Below the pieces are notes generated by a model, which saw only the letters and a list, made by a program, of their open reading frames with translations, ran no database searches and was not told the DNA's origin. The position numbers were made by a program, and so were the translations under genes. From Candidatus Limivivens intestinipullorum (lineage in GTDB: Bacteria; Bacillota; Clostridia; Lachnospirales; Lachnospiraceae): a stretch of DNA of 64,000 bases. This document shows, one piece after another, positions 44,117 to 52,686 of this stretch (positions are counted from its first letter, which is position 1; every line of letters starts with the position of its first letter). The stretch is from positions 1-64,000 of the forward strand of contig DVIQ01000073.1 of the NCBI GenBank assembly GCA_018711185.1. The letters run 5' to 3'.

Positions 44117-45718
44117 TTAACGGCTTTGTTTATAAAGTATATTCTGCCGCGTGATATAGCCGGCCAGACCCTGGTCATAAAATTGCGCGAGGGCCGCCTC
44201 CCACATTTCAAGTGGTTCCTCCGTGCCGATAATGCATTGGATGAAGGCGTCAAAGGCGTCCGCGTCAAAGGACGCGTGTTCTTTTGGAAATGTCAGAAAA
44301 TCATAGGGCCTGGAAACCTGGATCGTGTTCCGCGCGCAGTCGTCCAGGGCTTTTTTCGCGAGAGACGCAGCCGCGTCTCCGTAAAGAAAGCAGTTTTCCT
44401 GGGAAATTTCAAAGGAGTCCCGGCCCCAGCCAGTGTTTGCCAGGTTCATCCAGAGCTCCAGGGAGGGATATTTTCCTCTAAGCGACTCAAAGTGGGAGGA
44501 AGAAGCCTCACTTTCCAGGAGAGATACCAGTGCGCCGTCTTTCCCGACCGTGTAATCTTCTTCCGGGATACCAAAGGTATACAGAGCGCTTCCTTCTTCC
44601 GAGAGAAGATAGTCCATCAGACTTAAAATGATGGACAGCTGCTCATCGGTTACGGAAGAACTGATGTAGGTCTCGGACCAGAAGGAATTGCTGGAGTTGC
44701 TGTACCGTTTCCCATCGGCTGCCGGAAAAATCGGAAGCACGTCCACACATTCCGCGAAGGGCGCCGTATTCTTCGCATTCCAAAGGCCTTCCAGCTCCGC
44801 GAGGGCGTTGACCGAGGATTTAAATTCTAGGGCGCCCAGACGGCCGGATACGAAATCATCCACCACAGCCGCCGGATTTTTGGTGCAGAAAGCCGGATCC
44901 AGTCCTCCGGTTTCGTAGAGCGTTCTATATACGGACACCACATCATGAAATTCCTCGGTAAGCCAGGACGGAAAGAATGTGCCGTCATCGGCTTCAATCC
45001 AGGAATAGACGTTGCACTCCGGCGCGATGCCAAGGATGACCCATTTTCCGAGGGCGTTCAGTGAATTGACATTATAGCCGGCGGTGTCGTCCAGACCGTT
45101 TCCGTCCGGATCCTCGTTGGCAAAGGCGGCAGCCAGTCTGATAAAGTCTTCGATGCTTTCGGGATTTTCAAGACCAAGGTTTTCCATCCAGTCCCGGCGA
45201 ACCAGCATAGCCGCGTCGGAGCTGGAAAGAATCGGTTCTTCAAAAACCGGATGCGGAATCGCGTAGCGGTGTCCGTCGCTTCCGCGAAGCCCTTCAAACC
45301 TTTCAAGCAGTGCTTCCAGATTCGGATATTCCGACAAATCCTCAGGAATCGGCCGGATCGATCCGTTTTCCACCATCTGATTGAAGGCGGCCGTATTATC
45401 CGCGTCGCTGGAGGAGAGAAAGACCGTCGTAAATACATCCGGCAGATCCCCGGCTGTGGCGAGAATTTTGTATTGCTGCTGATAGCTGTTCCAGTTAAAC
45501 GAGACGGCGTCCGCGGCAAAACCGAATTTTTCCTCCAGAAATGCCGTAAGGCCGTCAGGATTTTGGCTACTGGCCATGGTATCAATATCCCAATACCCGA
45601 AAGAGATTTCGATTCGTTCACTTTGGCGGGAACCGGTCGCGCTGGCTGGAAGCCCCGCAAGCAGCAGGGATGCCGCCAGCGCGAGGCAGCCGGCGCTAAT
45701 CTGCATTCCTTTATTCAT
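44117..45718 (-). CDS. Extracellular solute-binding protein, coupled to the two-component system
   Basis: A 533-residue binding protein from ATG 45718 (AAAGGAG seven bases upstream). The hydrophobic signal LALAASLLLAGLPASA ends in an Ala-x-Ala site; the only early Cys (Cys11) is before the hydrophobic core, so there is no lipobox. The mature part has IEISFGYWDIDTM, the LPDVFTTVFL segment and DPDGNGLDDTAGYN typical of the oligosaccharide-binding family. Its start overlaps the response-regulator stop by eight bases. No permease gene is in this operon, so it must use permeases encoded elsewhere (perhaps operon 1) or serve in sensing. Confidence 0.83.
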   Translation of the reverse strand: MNKGMQISAGCLALAASLLLAGLPASATGSRQSERIEISFGYWDIDTMASSQNPDGLTAFLEEKFGFAADAVSFNWNSYQQQYKILATAGDLPDVFTTVFLSSSDADNTAAFNQMVENGSIRPIPEDLSEYPNLEALLERFEGLRGSDGHRYAIPHPVFEEPILSSSDAAMLVRRDWMENLGLENPESIEDFIRLAAAFANEDPDGNGLDDTAGYNVNSLNALGKWVILGIAPECNVYSWIEADDGTFFPSWLTEEFHDVVSVYRTLYETGGLDPAFCTKNPAAVVDDFVSGRLGALEFKSSVNALAELEGLWNAKNTAPFAECVDVLPIFPAADGKRYSNSSNSFWSETYISSSVTDEQLSIILSLMDYLLSEEGSALYTFGIPEEDYTVGKDGALVSLLESEASSSHFESLRGKYPSLELWMNLANTGWGRDSFEISQENCFLYGDAAASLAKKALDDCARNTIQVSRPYDFLTFPKEHASFDADAFDAFIQCIIGTEEPLEMWEAALAQFYDQGLAGYITRQNILYKQSR

Positions 45719-46496
45719 GGACATTCTCCTTTGGAGCGGATTCAGAGCGGTAGGCGCTCCGGTAGGTGCTGGGCGTATGGCCGGTGATTTTTTTGAAAAC
45801 CTTGGCAAAATAGAAGTAGTCTTTATAGCCTACCTGTCCGGCAACCATAAAAATAGCCATATCCGTATCCCTCAGCAGCTCTGAAGCTTTCTGAATCCGG
45901 ATGTTTGTGAGATAATTGCTGAATGTGTTTCCTGTCTCCTCCTTGAACAGCTGACTGGCGTAATTGGGCGTAATGCCGGTAATATCTGCCAGCAGCTGGA
46001 TGGAGATGTCTTCAGTAAAATGCTCGGAAATATAATTCAGCATCGCCTGAACCGTTTTATTTTCTACCATGATGCGTTCTGTCTCCTTCGGAGCTTCCGA
46101 TATCGGCGCTTTTGAAGCATTGCGCTCTTCCAATATCCGGTAGGCTTTCAGCAGAGAGTCCAGCAGTTCATTCCTGGAAAAGGGCTTCAGACAATAACTG
46201 ATGGCATTGTGAAACAAAGCCTTCTGCGCATAGGCAAACTCCGCGTGGCCGCTGATTACAATAAAAAGCGTCGGGAGCCGTTCCTCCTTCGCGGTCTGAA
46301 GAATTTCCAGCCCATTCATTCCGGAAATCTGAACATCAATAAAAGCCAGATCCGGTTTGTATTCCCGTATGTAAGAATAGGCGGAAGTCCCGGTATAAAA
46401 TTCTCCTACGATTTCAAAATACTTTTGGTCTCCCAAAGTTGCGATGAGACTTTTGATAACCCACTTTTCATCATCCACAATAATTGCCTGATACAT
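45711..46496 (-). CDS. AraC-type response regulator (YesN-like)
   Basis: A 261-residue regulator from ATG 46496, with AGGAGG nine bases upstream. The receiver domain has IIVDDEKW, the phospho-Asp in LAFIDVQISGMNG, and Lys in CLKPFSR. The C-terminal ~100 residues are an AraC-type double helix-turn-helix (ISIQLLADITGITPNYASQLF, GYKDYFYFAKVFKKITG). YesN-type regulators activate neighbouring glycan-use genes. It overlaps the kinase gene upstream by 26 bases and the binding-protein gene downstream by 8, so all three are probably co-translated. Confidence 0.9.
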   Translation of the reverse strand: MYQAIIVDDEKWVIKSLIATLGDQKYFEIVGEFYTGTSAYSYIREYKPDLAFIDVQISGMNGLEILQTAKEERLPTLFIVISGHAEFAYAQKALFHNAISYCLKPFSRNELLDSLLKAYRILEERNASKAPISEAPKETERIMVENKTVQAMLNYISEHFTEDISIQLLADITGITPNYASQLFKEETGNTFSNYLTNIRIQKASELLRDTDMAIFMVAGQVGYKDYFYFAKVFKKITGHTPSTYRSAYRSESAPKENVHE

Positions 46497-48255
46497 CTTC
46501 TGTTTCCTCCTGTTCTGATGTGCGGTAAGGAATCCTGAGCTGAACGTTGGTGCCGACTCCTTCTTCAGAATCCAGCACAATGGTGTATTCCTCCCCGAAG
46601 TAAAGAACCATTCTGGTATTGACATTCAAAAGACCGATGCTGTCATGCTGCGCGGAATCCATGCTCTTATAGGAATCCATTATGGTATTTTCCGCTCTGT
46701 GAACAGGCTGAAGAATTGCGTTTCGTATCTGTGAAAGACGTTCCTGGCTCATCCCGATGCCGGTATCAAATATCCAAATGGAAAGATAACCCTTCTCAGG
46801 ATTCCTGCCGGAGCCGATTTCCAGAGTTCCTGGCTTTAAGCTTGGCTCCAGCCCGTGAACAATGGCGTTTTCTACAATCGGCTGAATGACCATTCTTGGG
46901 ATCATGCATTTCAGAGTATCTTCCGCCAGTTTATAGGTAATGGTAAAGCGGTCTTCAAAACGGTACGACTGAATCATCAGATAGGAGTGTACGATTGCCA
47001 TCTCCTCTTCCAGAGTCACCATCTCAGCGCCTTTGATGCTGTAGCGGAAGATCGAGGAAAGGGCATTGGTCGTATCAATAATCTCCGCAGTCATTCCCGC
47101 GGAGGCCATTCCGCAGATCATGGTCAGCGTATTGTATAAAAAATGCGGGTTGATCTGGCTTCGAAGGAACGCGATTTCCGTTTTTTTGTTATTGAGATCC
47201 ATTTCGTACATATGCGTATAATTTTCGAAAATCGTGTGGTTTAGTTCATAAGTGTGCTGAAGCATAGAATTAAACGCGTTTGTGATATCCCGAACCTCTG
47301 TGGAACCCACCGCCCCCTGCTCAATCCGGATGCCTTCTTTATAATTCTGCTGCTTCCCGTTTGTAATATCCAGCATAAAGCTGGTCAGCTTCTGCAGAGA
47401 ATTGATAAGAGGACGGTAGCTTAGGACCAGAATCCCGAAAAAAATCGCCAGAAGGATTCCCATGCAGCAAAGCTGCAAAGAGGCGATCCGGTTGCCCTGG
47501 GAGGCAAAGAGATCCTGGTCGATCAGTACGTAGAGACGGCAGTTCGCGGAGTGGAAATCATACTGATGAATCAGATAACGGATTCCGTCAACGGTAAGCT
47601 CAAAGCTTTCCTCTTCCGTATCGGCGTTTACAACTGGCTGATACCGGCTGTCTCCGTACAGAATCACGCCGCGGCTGTCCGCGAGAACGTATTCCGGTAT
47701 ATACTCGGCGGAAGCGTCCGGCTTTTCCAGGAAAAAGGAATCCACATCCACTGCAAGAAACAGCGTTCCGATTTCTTTGGACTGCAGCTCATCCAGCTGG
47801 TAAATGGTCATGGCAAGAAGCTGGCAGTCCGTCTGATTTACAGTGACCCGTCCCAGTGAAGTAAGGGAACTGCCGGAAAGCGGCGCCCCCCCCAAATAAT
47901 CGGCGTAAGCTTCCTGCGCGCCGTATACGGCGATGGTATTTCCATAGGCGCTTATGAGCGCAATGTCTTTAATATAGGAAGAAAGCTCCATCATGCCGGT
48001 CATCTGGCTGTATGCCTGACTGTATTCCTCATATTTTTCCAGGGGAGTTTCGGCGGTAAGATAGCTCTGCACCAGGCCATTGTAAGACAGAGAATAAGCG
48101 ATACTGTGGCAAGTATTGTATACCTCGTCAATGGAATTGGATACCTGGATGGAATACAGACTTAAATTGTTCTGCAAAACAGAGGTATACAATCGGATAT
48201 AACGAAGACAGGTATATACGGTTACCAGGACAATACAGCTGACAAAGAATACCAT
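46471..48255 (-). CDS. YesM-type sensor histidine kinase
   Basis: A 594-residue kinase with an N-terminal membrane segment (LLFTMVFFVSCIVLVTVY), an extracellular sensor region (about 40-260), a second span, HAMP, then the His_kinase domain (INPHFLYNTL with the phospho-His, PIVENAIVHGL, DTGIGMS). It pairs with the YesN-like regulator and sees extracellular sugars or a sugar-loaded binding protein. Start is uncertain: ATG 48255 is internal to the first membrane segment, and in-frame codons run upstream for about 22 residues (IRAYKRTRFLSLKKQLL) to a GGAAAGGAGG site without a normal start codon. Confidence 0.85.
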   Translation of the reverse strand: MVFFVSCIVLVTVYTCLRYIRLYTSVLQNNLSLYSIQVSNSIDEVYNTCHSIAYSLSYNGLVQSYLTAETPLEKYEEYSQAYSQMTGMMELSSYIKDIALISAYGNTIAVYGAQEAYADYLGGAPLSGSSLTSLGRVTVNQTDCQLLAMTIYQLDELQSKEIGTLFLAVDVDSFFLEKPDASAEYIPEYVLADSRGVILYGDSRYQPVVNADTEEESFELTVDGIRYLIHQYDFHSANCRLYVLIDQDLFASQGNRIASLQLCCMGILLAIFFGILVLSYRPLINSLQKLTSFMLDITNGKQQNYKEGIRIEQGAVGSTEVRDITNAFNSMLQHTYELNHTIFENYTHMYEMDLNNKKTEIAFLRSQINPHFLYNTLTMICGMASAGMTAEIIDTTNALSSIFRYSIKGAEMVTLEEEMAIVHSYLMIQSYRFEDRFTITYKLAEDTLKCMIPRMVIQPIVENAIVHGLEPSLKPGTLEIGSGRNPEKGYLSIWIFDTGIGMSQERLSQIRNAILQPVHRAENTIMDSYKSMDSAQHDSIGLLNVNTRMVLYFGEEYTIVLDSEEGVGTNVQLRIPYRTSEQEETEDVSGNYCG

Positions 48256-48575
48256 TGTAAAAAGAAGCTGCTTTTTCAGAGACAGAAAGCGGGTCCTTTT
48301 GTATGCTCTTATAAATGTACCTCCTTTCCATTGTCCTTATTCTACCCTAAAGTTAAATAGGAAAATATGGAATATTCTACAATAAGCCATGGAAATTTTC
48401 ATAAATATTTATAAAGATCATAAAAATATCCATAATATATACATAAACGGTCTATGGATTCCATCCATAAAATTGATAAAATTAAATAAAAAGCGGGAAA
48501 TCAGCCGCGGAAGGCATATTTCGGGAGCGTTTCCGGAGGCGCCGCGGCGGTTTCTTAAATGAAAGGAGTTTTCTT
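48256..48575. promoter_or_regulatory. Divergent regulatory region between the kinase and binding-protein genes
   Basis: AT-rich and without genes. It holds two direct copies of TATTCTACnnTAA 35 bases apart (48337-48350 and 48372-48385), the block GAAATTTTCATAAATAT (48392-48408) also found at 18617, and a promoter-like block TCTATGG...TAAAAT (48451-48482). The last block, and the AtATyCCATnnnAwACATAA stretch before it, recur upstream of the permease gene at 50709. It is probably the target of the YesN-like regulator. Minus-strand TAGAAT (48344-48339) could be the kinase -10 box. Confidence 0.6.
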
Positions 48576-50408
48576 ATGAAAAGGACAAAAGCTGTAAAAG
48601 CGACTGCCATCGCTCTGGCGGCGGCAACCGCTGCTGGAATCCCGGCATCCGCCACAACCATGTATGATCCCACCTCCGTTCCGGAGCTTACGCTGGATGT
48701 TTCTGGCTTCGCTACCGCGGCGGACAACGGCATCGAGCTTCCGGAGCTGGAAGACGGCGTTCTGAGTCTGGATGTAAGCATCGCGGATTATCAGATGTCC
48801 TCTGACGGGACGCAGATTCAGAAGCTGTGGCAGCAGGCCATGGAGCATTATCTGGGATGTACCCTGGATATTAACTGGTCGCGTACAAACAACACGGATT
48901 ACCAGAATAATGAACTGGTTGTCCTGCAGTCCGGCAACGTTCCGGATGTGGCTTCCCTTACAAAGGGTTCTGCCGTAAACGAATACGGCGAGGACGGCAT
49001 TTTGCTGAACCTGGCGAACTATATGGACTACATGAGATATTATCCGGAGTTTATGGCGGATACCAACGGCGGCGAGAAATTCGCCATGCTGGAGGACGGT
49101 TCCATGTATTATTTCATGGACGGCTTCTACAATCCCGATGATATTCAGGGCGCCCAGTCCTTTACCTCCTTCGCTTACCGTTTCGATGTTCTTCAGGAGC
49201 TGGGCCTGGAACCGGCCACAACCCTGGAAGAGTTCGACGAGCTGTGCGCGAAGCTTCAGGAAGCCATCGACAGCGGCGCGGTGGACGCCCAGTATGTAAT
49301 CATGAACAGCACAAAAGACTATGGTCTTCCCAGAGGCTTTGTGGGAATCTTCCACACCTGGGACTGCCTCTACTACAATGACGGCACCTGGAGATATGGT
49401 CCCATTGAAGACAACTACAGAGAAATGCTCCGGTATCTGAACGGCTTATATGAAGCGGGCTACATTGATCCGGAATTCGCTACCGCGGATACCAATTCCG
49501 GAAACACGAAGGCTACCACAGGCGTTGCACTGGTTTGCCCGACCCTCTGGTCCGGAAGCGCCGCTACCTGGAATGACGCGGTTATGGAAGAGGGTATGCA
49601 GTGGGGACTTGCTTATCTGCCGGAAAATGAAGAGTACGGCACCGCCTGGAAGTGGGGTTCCAGACAGCCCGGAAAATCTCTTTCCAGCACCATGGGAATT
49701 TACGTGAGCGCGGAAGTGGAAAATCCGGAGTACGTAGTGGCGATGATTGATTACCAGTATTCCGATGAAATGATCAACCTGATGAACTGGGGCGTGGAAG
49801 GCCAGACCTATACGGTAGAGGAAGACGGAACCAAGGTTTATGTGGATGACATTATGAGCGCGGATCTTCCGTCCGTTCAGTCCGCGAACTACGGCCTGAC
49901 CGCATCCAGCGTATGCCGTACCGGTATCGTGTACAATCCCATCGACTTCAATGGCATGCTGGATGTTATCAGCAATCCGGAACCCTGGTGGAACGCAGAG
50001 GACGGCTATTATGAGGGCAAGTACTGGGTAGAGACAGACAGAAACGGCGGACCGGATTCCGTATCTCCCTATGACCGCCCGCCTGTAACCTATCTGACGG
50101 CGGATGAGTCCAGCCTGCAGGCAGAGCTTGCTTACGGCGGCGTATGCGATCTGAGAGCGAGAGAGCTTGCCACCCAGTTTATTACCGGTCAGATGGATAT
50201 TGACGACGACGCGGCATGGGAATCCTACATCGCGGACATTAAAAGCCAGACCAGCAGCGACTTTGACGGAATCATTTCGATGCTGAACGAAAATACCGTA
50301 CATCCGGACGCTGCGGCAGAAGAAACCGCTGAAACCACAGCGGAAGAGACTGCAACAGAAGCGGTGGAAGAGATGGCCACGGAAGCTGTAACAGAAGCGG
50401 CGGAGTAA
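48576..50408 (+). CDS. Extracellular sugar-binding protein A of ABC system 2 (no lipobox)
   Basis: A 610-residue binding protein from ATG 48576 (AAAGGAG upstream). The signal AVKATAIALAAATAAGIPASA ends in Ala-Ser-Ala with no Cys. The mature part starts near TTMYDPTSVPELTLDVSGF and has LNLANYMDYM, KDYGLPRGFVGIFH and SGSAATWN-type motifs shared with its paralogue at 52687. The C-terminal ~35 residues are a Glu/Thr/Ala-rich tail (AEETAETTAEETATEAV). It forms its own transcription unit with an upstream promoter block and a terminator. It presumably feeds the permease pair at 50709-52586. Confidence 0.87.
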   Translation: MKRTKAVKATAIALAAATAAGIPASATTMYDPTSVPELTLDVSGFATAADNGIELPELEDGVLSLDVSIADYQMSSDGTQIQKLWQQAMEHYLGCTLDINWSRTNNTDYQNNELVVLQSGNVPDVASLTKGSAVNEYGEDGILLNLANYMDYMRYYPEFMADTNGGEKFAMLEDGSMYYFMDGFYNPDDIQGAQSFTSFAYRFDVLQELGLEPATTLEEFDELCAKLQEAIDSGAVDAQYVIMNSTKDYGLPRGFVGIFHTWDCLYYNDGTWRYGPIEDNYREMLRYLNGLYEAGYIDPEFATADTNSGNTKATTGVALVCPTLWSGSAATWNDAVMEEGMQWGLAYLPENEEYGTAWKWGSRQPGKSLSSTMGIYVSAEVENPEYVVAMIDYQYSDEMINLMNWGVEGQTYTVEEDGTKVYVDDIMSADLPSVQSANYGLTASSVCRTGIVYNPIDFNGMLDVISNPEPWWNAEDGYYEGKYWVETDRNGGPDSVSPYDRPPVTYLTADESSLQAELAYGGVCDLRARELATQFITGQMDIDDDAAWESYIADIKSQTSSDFDGIISMLNENTVHPDAAAEETAETTAEETATEAVEEMATEAVTEAAE

Positions 50409-50430
50409 ACGTCAAAATAGAGTGGAGCAA

Positions 50431-50473
50431 GAGACCGGGCACGGTGGAACAATCCCGTGCCCGGTCTCTTTTT
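50431..50473 (+). terminator. Terminator after binding protein A
   Basis: Arms GAGACCGGGCACGG (50431-50444) and its exact complement (50455-50468), followed by TTTTT. Confidence 0.9.
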
Positions 50474-50571
50474 AACCGAAGCAGACGAAGTACCCTGCGC
50501 CCTGCCAGAAGCCAGGCATTTTGCTGTCAGAGAATATGTCTGCAAAAAGTCCCGTGCCATCCGCATGGAAA

Positions 50572-50681
50572 ATTCTACAATCGATTATAGAAAAATATAC
50601 AGAAATTCAAAAAAGGGAGAAGAATATTCCATGTAAAATACATAATCAATCCATGGTATTTTTATAAAAAATTAGTAAAAT
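50572..50681 (+). promoter_or_regulatory. Promoter/operator block of ABC system 2 permeases
   Basis: ATTCTACAAT at 50572-50581 lies 104 bases before TAAAAT (50676-50681); the same pair is 103 bases apart upstream of the 48576 gene (48374 and 48477). In between, ATATTCCATGTAAAATACAT and TCCATGGTAT also have counterparts there. There is no consensus -35, so activator control is likely. The rest of the 300-base gap is empty. Confidence 0.55.
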
Positions 50682-50708
50682 AATATAAAAAGAAAGGATG
50701 GGAACCCA

Positions 50709-51665
50709 ATGACAGGAAAAAAAGCAAAGACGGCCGCGGTGCCGGCAGCAAACAAACAATCCTTGTGGACAAAAATCGTCAGGCAGAGGCAGCTGTTTCT
50801 TCTGGCGCTTCCCGGCGTCGCCCTGGTGTTTATTTTTAAGTACATACCTATTTACGGAATTTTGATTGCGTTTAAGGATTACCGGGCATCGGCAGGCGTA
50901 TGGGGCAGCGAGTGGCTGGATCCGTTCTGGCAGAATTTTACCAGATTTTTCCAGAACGTAAACTGCGGACAGATTATTTGGAATACGTTAAAAGTTGGTA
51001 TCTTAACTCTGCTGTTTACTTTCCCAACGCCGATTATTTTCGCGCTTCTCCTGAATGAGCTGAAAGGAAACGGCTACAAACGGGTAGTACAGACGATCTC
51101 TTACATTCCGCATTTTATCTCCGTGGTGGTTATCTGCTCTATGCTGAACGGTTTCGGCTCTACCACCGGCCTGTTTAATGACATTCGTGAGTTTTTTGGA
51201 CTCGCGAGAGTGGATATGAACAACGGCGGCACATATTTCCTTCTGGAGTTTGTCGGCTCGGCTGTTTGGCAGGGAGTTGGCTGGGGTTCCATCATTTATC
51301 TGGCGGCGCTGTCCAATGTGGATACTACCCTCTATGACGTGGCCAATATCGATGGAGCGAACCGCTGGCAGAAGATTTTGAACATTGCCTGGCCTACCAT
51401 TAAGCCTACGGCGTCGATCCTATTAATCATGAATGTGGGAACGGTTTTGAATTCGGACTACACCAAAATCCTTCTTATGCAGAACGATACAAACCGGAGC
51501 CAGCTTGATACGATTTCAACGTATGTATACCAGACCGGTATTGTCCAGGGACAGTTTTCCTATTCAACGGCAGTCAACCTGTTTCTTTCAGTGATCTGCT
51601 TTATCCTGGTGTTCGGCACAAATGCCATTACCAGGAAACTGGATCCGGAAAACAGCTTATGGTAA
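50709..51665 (+). CDS. Sugar ABC transporter permease, LplB type (system 2)
   Basis: A 318-residue CUT1 permease with six predicted spans and a lysine-rich N-terminus. The EAA loop reads DVANIDGANRWQKILNIAWP; FKYIPIYGILIAFKDYR and the C-terminal FGTNAITRKLDPENSLW are LplB-type features. The partner permease follows after 12 bases. No ATPase gene in the operon. Confidence 0.9.
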   Translation: MTGKKAKTAAVPAANKQSLWTKIVRQRQLFLLALPGVALVFIFKYIPIYGILIAFKDYRASAGVWGSEWLDPFWQNFTRFFQNVNCGQIIWNTLKVGILTLLFTFPTPIIFALLLNELKGNGYKRVVQTISYIPHFISVVVICSMLNGFGSTTGLFNDIREFFGLARVDMNNGGTYFLLEFVGSAVWQGVGWGSIIYLAALSNVDTTLYDVANIDGANRWQKILNIAWPTIKPTASILLIMNVGTVLNSDYTKILLMQNDTNRSQLDTISTYVYQTGIVQGQFSYSTAVNLFLSVICFILVFGTNAITRKLDPENSLW

Positions 51666-51677
51666 TGGAGGGATAAT

Positions 51678-52586
51678 ATGGCGAAGACAGTTGTGAAAAC
51701 AAACAGAAAAAACAAAATACACTACGGAAGCCGCGTCTTTGACGTTGCGCTGATTATCTTCATGGCGGTTCTGTGCGTTATCTTTATCTATCCGTTTTTG
51801 AACGTACTGGCGGTTTCCCTTTCCAGCAACCGGATGGTATCCACCGGACAGGTAACATTTTTCCCGCGGGAGATTATGGTGGAAGGTTATAAGCTTTTGT
51901 TCCAGGAGCAGAATATCTGGGGCGCGTACCTGAATACGATTATTATCGCTGCTGGCTACACGGCGGTCAACCTGGTCTGCACCTCTATGCTGGCCTACGC
52001 GATGATGGTTCCGGACTTTATCCTGAAAAAGTTCCTGACAATTTTTCTGCTGATTACGATGTTCTTTAACGGCGGCACGGTTCCTACTTACCTTTTGATT
52101 CAGAACCTGGGCCTGATGAACAGCTGGTGGTCTTTGATTCTGCCAAACGCGGTAGGCGCTTACAATGTGTTTGTGTACCGCTCCTTCTATAAAGGAATTT
52201 CCATGGAAATCCGTGAGGCGGCGAAGATCGACGGCGCTTCGGAGTTCCGCATCCTTACGTACATTTACGTGCCTCTTTCCAAGGCTTTGTACGCCACCTT
52301 CGGACTTTTCTCTGTGGTTGGAATATGGAACAGCTACTACGACGCGCTGCTGTATATTTCTGACGCGGGTAAACAGCCGATTCAGATGATTCTGAGAAAA
52401 ATCGTGTTCGCTTCCGGTCTGTCGAATATGAGCAATACCTCCTTGATGATCGGACAGGGTATGCTGAATCAGCAGAATGTCCAGTATGCCTGTATCATCG
52501 CCACGATGGTTCCCGTGCTGATCGTCTATCCTTTTGTGCAGAAATATTTCGCCCAGGGTATGCAGGTGGGCGCTGTAAAAGGCTGA
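51678..52586 (+). CDS. Sugar ABC transporter permease, YtcP/MalG type (system 2)
   Basis: A 302-residue permease preceded by GGAGGG. EAA loop EAAKIDGASEFRILTYIYVP; the IWNSYYDALLYISD and VYPFVQKYFAQGMQVGAVKG segments are family hallmarks. Second channel half of system 2. A ~100-base gap with a partial inverted repeat (CGGTTT.../AAACCG) separates it from the second binding-protein gene, a likely transcript-stability feature. Confidence 0.9.
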   Translation: MAKTVVKTNRKNKIHYGSRVFDVALIIFMAVLCVIFIYPFLNVLAVSLSSNRMVSTGQVTFFPREIMVEGYKLLFQEQNIWGAYLNTIIIAAGYTAVNLVCTSMLAYAMMVPDFILKKFLTIFLLITMFFNGGTVPTYLLIQNLGLMNSWWSLILPNAVGAYNVFVYRSFYKGISMEIREAAKIDGASEFRILTYIYVPLSKALYATFGLFSVVGIWNSYYDALLYISDAGKQPIQMILRKIVFASGLSNMSNTSLMIGQGMLNQQNVQYACIIATMVPVLIVYPFVQKYFAQGMQVGAVKG

Positions 52587-52686
52587 CAAAAGGGATCGTT
52601 TCACAAGGAACAGCGTACGGTTTGGCCGGAATGTTTTCCGTACCGAAACCGCTGTAATAAATTTTTTTAAGAAAGCGAGGTTTACT

